This document shows positions 1-5,793 of a DNA stretch of 15,410 nt, in pieces. Each line of letters opens with the position of its first letter. Positions within the stretch are counted from its first letter, which is position 1. This DNA comes from CAZFYZ01 sp964523735. GTDB taxonomy: Bacteria > Armatimonadota > UBA5829. The notes below the pieces were generated by a model. The model was not told where the DNA came from. It saw only the letters and a list, made by a program, of their open reading frames with translations, and ran no database searches. The stretch spans positions 1 through 15,410 of the forward strand of contig CAZFYZ010000097.1 in NCBI GenBank assembly GCA_964523735.1. Direction: 5' to 3'. The position numbers and the translations under genes are program-made.

Positions 1-212
1 GAGACCTCGACCGTCTCCTGCACCTGCTTAAGCCCCACGACGACCGAAAGCGGCACCACATGCGCCCCGCGTATATCGTAGTCAGAATCGGCCGAAGGGA
101 ACCCATAGAGATGCGCCCCGCTGATGGTGGCGAAGAGCAGGGGGTATGGGTTGTCCCGAATCACCGTCTTGAGACCATCGATATTGTTCTCTATGTGTAT
201 GGTTCGTAGCAA
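1..212 (-). CDS. rlaP: RlaP-type RNA-repair nucleotidyltransferase, N-terminal part
   Basis: This is the N-terminal 70 codons of a DNA polymerase beta-superfamily nucleotidyltransferase; the rest lies beyond the left window edge. The diagnostic stretch is LLFATISGAHLYGF (about residues 25-38) followed by PSADSDYDIRG (39-49), the G-S/A-x-x-x-G plus D-x-D catalytic signature as it appears in the RlaP family (RNA repair pathway DNA polymerase beta family). I chose a TTG start at 210-212 because GGAG (revcomp of 221-224) lies 8 nt upstream and no in-frame ATG is available between it and a TGA next to the N gap. RlaP proteins are known from comparative genomics as companions of Pnkp/Hen1-type RNA repair, and hen1 lies upstream on the same strand, which supports the call. 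The precise substrate is unknown; it is inferred to add nucleotides to damaged RNA ends. The family is fairly certain, the exact start less so. Confidence 0.8.
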   Translation of the reverse strand, partial: MLRTIHIENNIDGLKTVIRDNPYPLLFATISGAHLYGFPSADSDYDIRGAHVVPLSVVVGLKQVQETVEV

Positions 213-315
213 GTAACGTGCTCCATAACGAGACCGATAGGCGACAGAATGTGTCACAACGAGCCGAGAAAAGGCAGTCCCCAAGCATGCAGGTGCACCC
301 ACCGGCCCGACTCAT

Positions 316-325
316 NNNNNNNNNN
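316..325. other. Scaffold gap (10 N)
   Basis: Ten consecutive N join two contigs. The number may be a placeholder and not a measured length, so the reading frame and distance across it cannot be trusted. It sits between the uncharacterised ORF and rlaP, so the end of that ORF and any short gene in the gap are unknown. Confidence 0.99.
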
Positions 326-709
326 GAAGCGCAGCGTGTCGAGCTGAAGCCGATGGACTCCCAAGCACCACTCGATCTCCTTCACGTTTCCCCGGATGGC
401 GTCAAGGAGATCTTGCTCAATCAGGTCTGGCGACCGCTCTTCGGTGCCACCACTTCGACCCAGGTAGTCAAGCTGTCCTCGGCCCACACTAACGTAAGCC
501 ATGCCGTCACCTATGGTCGCAGAGAAAGACCACCTTGAGCCATCGTGCGGCTGCAGGTCAAGCTTCAGCACATCGCCCCAGTCGAGCGCATCTGGTGCAG
601 GGCCAAAGCTAACAAGTGCATCAGCCTTGTCTGGAGCCAGCGAGTCAGTGTGTTTGCGGAATCGCTCAATGGTCTGCTTCTGAACCACAGTTAGATCATC
701 AATTTCCAT
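326..709 (-). CDS. Uncharacterised protein of the RNA-repair locus, C-terminus lost in gap
   Basis: I do not recognise this family. About 128 codons are visible before the frame enters the N gap. It starts MEIDDLTVVQKQTIERF, is soluble-looking with no signal peptide or membrane segment, and has a central region rich in aromatic residues and glycine that looks like beta structure (WSFSATIGDGMAYVSVGRG), followed by a helical EQDLLDAIRGNVKEIEWCLG. The ATG at 707-709 is preferred over the in-frame ATG at 716-718 because AGAGGA abuts the latter but is 9 nt from the former. The gene overlaps the 3' end of hen1 by 11 bp and is followed by rlaP, so it is probably co-transcribed and translationally coupled. 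If the gap really is 10 nt the frame stays open to a stop at 254, but this cannot be relied on. A role as an extra RNA-repair or immunity-type component is only inferred from position. Confidence 0.65.
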
Positions 710-2114
710 CACGAGCATTCCTCTCAAACACCGCCATCTGCGTTGGCGCGCCCACTTCCGGGTCCTCCGGGCCGACCGGCAGGAGGCGTGAGGTATAGCC
801 GAAGCGTTCGCAGATACCCGCAACCCACGCCCCGAACTCCGCGCGGGTCCATTCGAACCGGTGATCCCTATGCCGGAGCTTGCCGGCGGGCATGTTCTCC
901 CACTTAACGTTATACTCGACATTCGGCGTAGTCAGCACGATTGTTGCGGGCCGGGCGAACTCGAACAGCACACGCTCGAACGCCGCCAGCCTCGGCAGGT
1001 CCATGTGCTCGATCACCTCGACCACGGCCGCCGCGTCGAAGCCCTCCAGCCGTTTGTCCCGATATATCAGCGACCCGTGCAAGAGCTTGACCCGCGCCCG
1101 CTGCATCGGCGCCATCCTGTCCAGCTTGAGCTTGCTCGAGGCCTTCTCCAGCGTCCGGAACGACACATCCACGCCGACGATCTCCGCGAATGACTTGTCG
1201 CGCAGCAGAGCCGAGATCAGCTTCCCCTCCCCGCACCCAAGGTCCAGAACCCGGCTCGCGCCGCTCGACTTGAGCGCAGCGATCACCGAGCCGATCCGCT
1301 GCGCGTTGAGGCTGATCCTGTCCTCGATCCGTTCCTCTTCGCAGGCGGCAACTTCCACGGCCTCGTCGGGATCAGCCGCGTCCTCTTCCATCAGCTGCGC
1401 CATCGCCTCGCTCATCAGGTTCCAGCGCCTGCGGAGGTAACGCTTGACGATCAGGTCCTTCTCAGGGTGCGGCGCCAGCCAGCTCTCACCGTGCTTGAGG
1501 AGCTTCTCCACCTCGTCCTCGCCGACCCAGTAGTGCTTCTCGTCGTCTAGCACAGGGATCAGCACGTATAGGTGCGTGAGCAGATCGCTCAGACGGCAGG
1601 TCTTCTCCAGCGTGACGGTGAAGAACGGGCTTTGGCCCCAATCGGCGAACTTCTCATCCAGCGCATAGCCCTCCGCCGCAACCTGGTAACCAAGAGGCTC
1701 GAAGAGCCTCCGCAACAGCTCCTCCCCACCCCTACAGGGAACGACCGATATCTTCGCCGAAAGCGGGATTTCCAGCGCCGCCAGCTCAGGCTTCTTCGAG
1801 CACCGCCCGCCCATCGCGGTCCCGAATACGCGCGAGATCGCGTTGCTCATGAACGACGACGCCACATACGGCCGCTCATTCACATACTGCCCCAGCGCGA
1901 AGCTCTGCGGCGCGCTCTTCCTCCCCCGCACCAAACCGATCGGGTCAACGTCCAGCATCAGGGCGACAGTGCAGCGCTCGTCAGTCGCCTCCGGATAGAA
2001 CACGTGTGCCTTCCCGAACGCGAGCTCGAACGACTGCACCCGCGCGGGGTTCTTGTGTAGCATATAGCCGAGATCGGTGGCAGGTTTGTGGGTCGTCGAT
2101 ATTGTCAGAAGCAC
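699..2114 (-). CDS. hen1: Bacterial Hen1, 3'-terminal RNA ribose 2'-O-methyltransferase
   Basis: The 471-residue product has the two-part bacterial Hen1 layout. The N-terminal half (about 1-250) corresponds to the part known to partner and activate the Pnkp ligase. The C-terminal half (about 265-471) is a SAM-dependent methyltransferase with the SAM loop VLDLGCGEG (289-297), the acidic motif GVDVS (314-318) and the metal-binding set E366, E369 and H370 in EVIEH plus H418 in HRDHRFEW. As I recall them, these positions equal those of the Clostridium thermocellum enzyme. The known role is to methylate the 2'-OH of the 3' end of cleaved tRNA before Pnkp seals it, so the repaired junction resists re-cleavage by ribotoxins. 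The start is GTG (2112-2114), with AGAGGTG upstream; the stop is TGA. It is first in the locus, followed by the overlapping uncharacterised ORF and rlaP. No convincing promoter was found upstream. Pnkp is not in the window. Confidence 0.95.
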   Translation of the reverse strand: MLLTISTTHKPATDLGYMLHKNPARVQSFELAFGKAHVFYPEATDERCTVALMLDVDPIGLVRGRKSAPQSFALGQYVNERPYVASSFMSNAISRVFGTAMGGRCSKKPELAALEIPLSAKISVVPCRGGEELLRRLFEPLGYQVAAEGYALDEKFADWGQSPFFTVTLEKTCRLSDLLTHLYVLIPVLDDEKHYWVGEDEVEKLLKHGESWLAPHPEKDLIVKRYLRRRWNLMSEAMAQLMEEDAADPDEAVEVAACEEERIEDRISLNAQRIGSVIAALKSSGASRVLDLGCGEGKLISALLRDKSFAEIVGVDVSFRTLEKASSKLKLDRMAPMQRARVKLLHGSLIYRDKRLEGFDAAAVVEVIEHMDLPRLAAFERVLFEFARPATIVLTTPNVEYNVKWENMPAGKLRHRDHRFEWTRAEFGAWVAGICERFGYTSRLLPVGPEDPEVGAPTQMAVFERNARDGN

Positions 2115-2327
2115 TCGGGTTCACCTCTGGGATTTTGCGCGCCGAACGCAGCACTTCCGCCGTTCCCCGCTACTAACACAAGCGAGCAAGCGCGCGGAAA
2201 TCCGGGGCGACCGCAACAGCCTCACCCTGGAATCTGATGGAGACAGCCGGCCGATAGTAACTGCCCCGGAGAGCATACAGGCCATGCGCTAGACTGATGA
2301 CACGCCCAAGAGTCCAATGGCCAAACC

Positions 2328-2411
<84 letters not shown>

Positions 2412-2456
2412 GGGGGATTTCAATGATACTGCCGGCTGGTTTGCGGCAGCAGTGCC

Positions 2457-2485
2457 AGTCTATCAGAAGGACCAGGGGGTGTCAA
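2457..2485 (-). promoter_or_regulatory. Sigma70-type promoter of tRNA-Leu
   Basis: On the minus strand, a perfect -35 TTGACA (2480-2485), a 17-bp spacer and -10 TAGACT (2457-2462) predict a start near 2450, giving a leader of about 39 nt before the mature tRNA end at 2411. Confidence 0.75.
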
Positions 2486-2547
2486 ACTGGAACGCACTTC
2501 ATGGGGTGCATCTCGCCCCTCACATTGAGCACCTCCGGAGGCTGTGT

Positions 2548-3270
2548 TTGAACCGTAGACGTGGATGTCTCGTGGCGGCTGTTCTCGTGCTGGTTGCAGG
2601 TTGGATCGCCTATCGTGGCGCAAGCTCCGTAGTGGAGCGGAAGATCGAGCAACAGGTCACGGCCCAATTGCCGCGGTGGGTCGGGACCAACAACACCGGC
2701 TATCAAGTAAAGGCGTCGGCAGGGCTGGCAGGAGCCTCCCGCGGGGTGATCGGCGCTGTATCGATCAAAGGCCGTGACGTCGAGCTCAAGGACGGGCTCA
2801 GGCTCAAGCAGGTTCGGACCACCCTCAGGGGCATCCACGTTGACCGCGAGAAGAAAGCTATCAGGAGCATAGAATCAGCCGAGTTCGAGGTGATGATCGC
2901 CGCTGATCAGTTGGCGGCACTCCTTGCCCGGCAGTATCCTGACCTGACCAACCCGCAGATAACGCTGCACGATGGTTACCTTACGGCTTCGGCCACTCGG
3001 ATGGTGGCAGACGTAACAACTCGTGTGGAGATCGACGCCGAGCCAACAATCGAGCCCCCCGACGGCCTCAGGCTCCAAGTTCGCGAAATACGCACGGGCG
3101 AGACGGCTTCGGATGAGCACGCCCGCCGCGCTCTCACTGAAGAGCTTAGCCAGGCGATCATCAGACTCTCGAACTGGGGTTTCAAAGGCCAGTTGACATC
3201 CATACGGGTCAGCCCGGAGGGAATCACTCTCTCGGGGGATGGCAATATCGTGGGCGGTCCGGCGCTCTAA
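2548..3270 (+). CDS. Membrane-anchored DUF2993-like (LmeA-type) protein
   Basis: The protein has 240 residues from a TTG start at 2548-2550, chosen because CGGAGG ends 6 nt upstream and the next residues form a textbook signal anchor: basic NRRRG, then a hydrophobic stretch (about residues 7-19). The body has the pattern of DUF2993/LmeA proteins: VERKIEQQVTAQLP near the N-terminus, then alternating beta-strand segments such as VSIKGRDVELKDGLRLKQVR, a helical ADQLAALLARQYPDL, and a C-terminal half ending in SIRVSPEGITLSGDGNI. Members face the outside of the membrane and are thought to bind lipids; the actinobacterial member LmeA takes part in lipomannan assembly. Substrate here is unknown. The gene diverges from tRNA-Leu and converges on fmdB. 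I saw no clear promoter directly upstream. An upstream in-frame ATG at 2452 would overlap the tRNA promoter and lacks a ribosome binding site. Confidence 0.75.
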   Translation: MNRRRGCLVAAVLVLVAGWIAYRGASSVVERKIEQQVTAQLPRWVGTNNTGYQVKASAGLAGASRGVIGAVSIKGRDVELKDGLRLKQVRTTLRGIHVDREKKAIRSIESAEFEVMIAADQLAALLARQYPDLTNPQITLHDGYLTASATRMVADVTTRVEIDAEPTIEPPDGLRLQVREIRTGETASDEHARRALTEELSQAIIRLSNWGFKGQLTSIRVSPEGITLSGDGNIVGGPAL

Positions 3271-3317
3271 CCTCGGATCGCGGAGCAGCGGATTGTGTCA
3301 GGACGCATCATGCTTAC

Positions 3318-3650
3318 TCATTCGTCCTCGCCGCCCCCGTCGTACATCTCCCGCTCGGCCTCATCTATGAGTTCATCCATATCGTCTTCGCCATCCTCGC
3401 CGAGTTCCTTGCCCATCTCGCTCATCAGCCGTCGCATGGACTGAGGATTGTCCTCTGCCCCCATCGCTGCGTCCTCGAACGCGTCCAAACGCTCGTCCTC
3501 GCTCTTGATCCGCGAGAACCGCGATACCAGCTTCATCACCTCGCCACTTCCGCAGCCCGGGCAGATCGGGGGCCTTGAGTCTTCGGTCATCCCCACAAGC
3601 TGGGTGAACTTCTTCTTGCAGCCTGAACATCTGTAGTCATACAATGGCAT
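3318..3650 (-). CDS. FmdB-family zinc-ribbon protein
   Basis: The 110-residue product begins MPLYDYRCSGCKKKF, the hallmark start of the FmdB family, with zinc-ribbon cysteines C8, C11, C30 and C33 (CSGC and CPGC). After the ribbon comes a strongly acidic, helix-prone tail (about 60-110) rich in Glu and Asp, longer than in minimal family members. FmdB proteins are annotated as putative regulators after a gene in a formamide/acetamide utilisation cluster; no general mechanism is established. The start at 3648-3650 is fixed by homology and by the promoter at 3659-3686, which excludes the upstream in-frame ATG at 3735-3737. The -10 box ends 8 nt before the ATG, so the transcript should be leaderless or nearly so, matching the absence of a Shine-Dalgarno sequence. 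The gene is convergent with the DUF2993-like gene. Confidence 0.85.
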   Translation of the reverse strand: MPLYDYRCSGCKKKFTQLVGMTEDSRPPICPGCGSGEVMKLVSRFSRIKSEDERLDAFEDAAMGAEDNPQSMRRLMSEMGKELGEDGEDDMDELIDEAEREMYDGGGEDE

Positions 3651-3658
3651 GGCTCGAT

Positions 3659-3686
3659 AATATAGCAAGTGGCGGCTGGCTGTAAA
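3659..3686 (-). promoter_or_regulatory. Promoter of fmdB, predicting a leaderless mRNA
   Basis: On the minus strand, -35 TTTACA (3681-3686), a 16-bp spacer and -10 TATATT (3659-3664) preceded by TGC (extended -10). Only 8 nt separate the -10 box from the ATG, so transcription should begin at or within a few bases of the start codon. Confidence 0.6.
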
Positions 3687-3906
3687 GATCTCTACTGCCG
3701 AACGACGGCTGTGTCTACAGAGATCCGGAACCTCCACCCCACCCCATCCGTAAGCTAACCAGCCCAGCGTGCGGAGATGCCTATGATCGCGTCATCACAC
3801 TTGATCGCAGGGGCCCGCTATCGGCTCGTTTGAGGGATCGGCTTGGCCCCGTGACGTTGGCCTTTCGGATCTACATCCTGGCAGGCAAGCGGTCAAAGGC
3901 GACCCG

Positions 3907-3915
3907 TGCTATAAT
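3907..3915 (+). promoter_or_regulatory. Extended -10 promoter of the selenoprotein operon
   Basis: TGC followed by a perfect TATAAT (3910-3915) forms an extended -10 element, which can work without a good -35; none is visible at the expected spacing. Transcription would start near 3922, about 34 nt before the ATG at 3956. GGAGGT at 3943-3948 supplies the ribosome binding site. Confidence 0.65.
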
Positions 3916-3955
3916 AGCGCCGTCCCAACCCTTAGCCTAGATGGAGGTAGCCAGC

Positions 3956-4141
3956 ATGTGGTGGTGGATTGGCGGGATCGCGACCTGGGTCCTGTCGGCT
4001 GTCTGAATCTTCGCAGTGATGGCGGACGTGTTCCGTCACAAGTGTCCAGCCCTCGGCAAGCAGGCGATGGGCGGGTACGCATTTCACGGCGCAACAGCCG
4101 TGCTTTCCCTCTGGATGATCCTGAAAGCCCTCGCCCTGTAG
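3956..4141 (+). CDS. Predicted small membrane selenoprotein 1 (in-frame TGA at 4004-4006)
   Basis: I read this as a 61-residue protein with selenocysteine at position 17. It begins MWWWIGGIATWVLSAV, then UGA, and continues in the same frame to TAG at 4139-4141. GGAGGT lies 7 nt before the ATG and a perfect extended -10 precedes it, so translation from here is well supported. Two hydrophobic segments (about 3-26 and 40-61) flank a polar loop containing RHK (27-29) and Cys30; Sec17 lies inside the first segment. The second gene of the operon has the same layout, and the two share U-x2-A-x-M-x2-V-F-x-H-K with A-F-H at the start of the second segment. A bSECIS-like hairpin starts 13 nt after the UGA. 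The function is unknown; Sec and the conserved histidines could form a metal- or redox-active site in the membrane. Alternatives are a nonsense mutation or termination at 16 codons. The paralogue with TGA at the same place argues against both. Confidence 0.72.
4020..4038 (+). promoter_or_regulatory. Candidate bacterial SECIS hairpin of gene 1
   Basis: A seven-pair stem, TGGCGGA (4020-4026) with TCCGTCA (4032-4038) including one G-U, closes a 5-nt loop CGTGT. It starts 13 nt after the in-frame TGA, so the loop starts 20 nt after it, within the usual range for bacterial SECIS elements, and has G in one of the first two loop positions. Confidence 0.65.
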
Positions 4142-4163
4142 CGAGCAAGAGAGGAGCGACACG

Positions 4164-4361
4164 ATGAAGATACTGGGCATAGTACTGCTCGGCTCAGGCA
4201 TTGCCTGAGTGGTCGCAATCATGGGAGGGGTCTTCTCCCACAAACCCGGCTTCACATCCCTTGCCGAGATTGCGCCAGCGTTGGCGTTTCACATGTTGTC
4301 GATGGCGCTCGGGGTCTTCTGTCTGACCAGAGCAAAGCGCAAGTCCGGATCGGCTGCGTGA
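4164..4361 (+). CDS. Predicted small membrane selenoprotein 2 (in-frame TGA at 4206-4208)
   Basis: This is read as 65 residues with selenocysteine at position 15: MKILGIVLLGSGIA, then UGA, then on to TGA at 4359-4361. GAGGAG (4151-4156) lies 7 nt before the ATG, and only 22 nt separate it from the preceding gene, so the two form an operon. Two hydrophobic segments (about 3-24 and 33-54) are followed by a basic tail RAKRKSGSAA, which suggests a cytoplasmic C-terminus. Aligned on the UGA, it shares Ala (U+3), Met (U+5), Val-Phe (U+8, U+9) and His-Lys (U+11, U+12) with gene 1. A-F-H follows after one extra residue. The hairpin after the UGA has loop GGTCT, identical to the core of the E. coli fdhF SECIS loop as I recall it. 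The two proteins could form a hetero-oligomer. I do not recognise the family and assign no function. Confidence 0.75.
4222..4240 (+). promoter_or_regulatory. Candidate bacterial SECIS hairpin of gene 2
   Basis: Seven pairs, TGGGAGG (4222-4228) with TCTCCCA (4234-4240) including one terminal G-U, close a 5-nt loop GGTCT. The stem starts 13 nt after the TGA, the same geometry as gene 1. Compared with the gene 1 stem, pair 4 changes C-G to G-C and pair 5 changes G-C to A-U, both preserving pairing. Confidence 0.75.
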
Positions 4362-4378
4362 TGGACTGAGAGGAAAGT

Positions 4379-4426
4379 GCGAAATCCCGAAAGCCCTTCT
4401 TGGGTCTCTGGCTTTCGGGATTTCGC
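4379..4426. terminator. Strong hairpin terminator, probably bidirectional
   Basis: A perfect 17-bp inverted repeat (4379-4395 with 4410-4426) with a 14-nt loop lies 17 nt after the second selenoprotein gene and 44 nt beyond the end of the convergent tldE. The plus-strand 3' side continues with a pyrimidine-rich, moderately U-rich run ending in TTTT (4427-4444), so it probably ends the selenoprotein transcript and may also stop tldE. Confidence 0.75.
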
Positions 4427-4470
4427 GTTCCTGTCTTCCCTTTTCGCGGTCTCGCGATCGGAATCTCTGT

Positions 4471-5793
4471 CTAGAACTCCGTCGCGCTGTTGAACCGCCA
4501 CTTCCCGATCTTAATCGCCGGCACCAGGTAGCCGTCCACAGTCTTCAGCTCGGAGCCTATAGCATCCACGTTTGACAGAGCCTCAAGAATGCTCTGCGTG
4601 AACCTCAGGTTCTTCACCGGGCGGACGACCTTCCCGTCCTCGATCAGGAACGTCCCGTCGCGCGTCATCCCCGTGAACGAGGCGGTCATCAGGTGCGAGA
4701 TATTCGTGTAGTGGAACCGCGTCACCAGGATACCCCTCTTGGTCGACGCGATCATGTCGGCCACCGAAGCGCTCCCTGGCTCAACGATCAGCCGCAACCC
4801 GCCGCCAGCATGGCCGGTGGACTTCTTGCCCACCTTGTGCGCGGAGTAGGAGTCATAGAACAGTTCCGTGGCGACGCCGTTCTTGATCAGGTCCACGCGC
4901 TGCTTCGGCACGCCCTCTGAGTCATAGGGCACCATCATCGTCCGGGGGTCCTGAGCATCGTCCCAGAGCGAGACCGAGGAATCCACGATCTTCTTGCCAA
5001 GCTTACCAACCAGGCAGCTGCGCTCCTCCTGATAGGCCAAAGCACCAAAGCCCATCCACATCAAGAAACCGAACATGGTGGCCGCGGCATATGGAGTAAG
5101 TATGCATTCATACTCGCCAGGCTCGAAGCTTGATGGATTCCTGCTCTCATATGCCACCTTGGAAGCTTCCTCGCCAATCGCCGCGGCGTCGATGTCCGCA
5201 AGATCGCTCGAGACTCCCTCGGCATATCCGAACCCGCCATCGGGTCCAGTTACAACAGTCACCAGGTTGGCGTGCGTACTCTTGTAATACGAACTGACGC
5301 CCAGGCTGTTCGCAACAGCATGCTCGCCTGCGCCGACCGACAACGATCCCGCCGCCGTCCCGTTGACTTTGTCTGCTCTCGCGATGAGATCACCCGCCAT
5401 CTTCGCCCGCTCTTCCGGGGTACACGCAGCTGTCTCAGGCGAATAGGATTCGCCCGTCCCGCGCGCCGGCATTGGCTCGGGCAGAGACACGAAGTCCTTG
5501 TTCTCGTCCGTAGACCGAGCCATATTGACAGCCCTATCGACCAGCGCCTTGACCCCCACCTCATCGATCACGTTTGAAGACGCCGTCGCCACCTTCTTAC
5601 CAAACACGGCGCGAACATGCATCCCCACGTTCTCTCCGGCCATGTTCTGGTGTATCGTCGAGTTCGCGAACCTGGTCAACGCCCAGTTGCCCGAGTAGAT
5701 GCCGACCTCAGTCTGATCGGCCGGAGAGTGCTTCAGCGCAATGTCCAGCAGCGCCTTCATCCTGGCTTCGCCCATCAATGCTCTTTCGCTCAT
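4471..5793 (-). CDS. tldE: TldE/PmbA-type subunit of the TldD/TldE metalloprotease
   Basis: The 440-residue product belongs to the TldD/PmbA family as the partner lacking the HExxxH zinc motif. The N-terminal part (about 12-110) has the family features YSGNWALTRFANSTIHQNM, and GENVGMHVRAVFGKK; the C-terminal part has VPKQRVDLIKNGVA, then HAGGGLRLIVEPG, then RDGTFLIEDGKVVRPVKNLRF. In E. coli, TldE is catalytically inert but needed with TldD to degrade unfolded peptides and to mature microcin B17 and the antitoxin CcdA. Its ATG overlaps the tldD stop by 4 bp (ATGA), with GGAGG upstream, so the pair is translationally coupled and presumably forms the heterodimer. No RiPP precursor or modification enzymes are nearby, so a housekeeping role is more likely. 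Confidence 0.9.
   Translation of the reverse strand: MSERALMGEARMKALLDIALKHSPADQTEVGIYSGNWALTRFANSTIHQNMAGENVGMHVRAVFGKKVATASSNVIDEVGVKALVDRAVNMARSTDENKDFVSLPEPMPARGTGESYSPETAACTPEERAKMAGDLIARADKVNGTAAGSLSVGAGEHAVANSLGVSSYYKSTHANLVTVVTGPDGGFGYAEGVSSDLADIDAAAIGEEASKVAYESRNPSSFEPGEYECILTPYAAATMFGFLMWMGFGALAYQEERSCLVGKLGKKIVDSSVSLWDDAQDPRTMMVPYDSEGVPKQRVDLIKNGVATELFYDSYSAHKVGKKSTGHAGGGLRLIVEPGSASVADMIASTKRGILVTRFHYTNISHLMTASFTGMTRDGTFLIEDGKVVRPVKNLRFTQSILEALSNVDAIGSELKTVDGYLVPAIKIGKWRFNSATEF

Larger units (their letters stand above)
3651..3955. other. Intergenic region between fmdB and the selenoprotein operon
   Basis: This 305-bp stretch between divergent genes holds the fmdB promoter at one end and the extended -10 of the selenoprotein operon at the other. 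In between I see no convincing gene. The only structure is an inverted repeat GGGGCC (3810-3815) / GGCCCC (3845-3850) enclosing two direct copies of ATCGGCT (3820-3826, 3837-3843), of unknown meaning. Confidence 0.6.

Noticed and set aside
254..922. A 222-residue minus-strand ORF crossing the N gap
   Set aside because: Its first 68 codons lie inside hen1 in another frame, and its last codons depend on the gap being exactly 10 nt. Only 326-709 is supported.
2115..2327. Promoter for hen1 between tRNA-Leu and hen1
   Set aside because: No -35/-10 pair with acceptable spacing was found. hen1 may be read from the tRNA promoter or from a non-consensus promoter.
3810..3850. Inverted repeat GGGGCC / GGCCCC with internal ATCGGCT direct repeats
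   Set aside because: Short arms 29 nt apart in GC-rich DNA are expected by chance, and nothing ties it to a gene. Mentioned only in the intergenic entry.
3956..4361. The two TGA-containing ORFs as decayed pseudogenes or sequencing errors
   Set aside because: Both have intact signals for expression, a single stop at the same aligned codon, an open frame afterwards and matched hairpins. Independent errors would not produce this.
3956..4361. Genome-wide reassignment of TGA to Trp or Gly
   Set aside because: hen1, the ArsR-type gene, the hydrolase, the small membrane protein and the repeat protein all end at TGA in the expected place, and no conserved gene contains an internal TGA.
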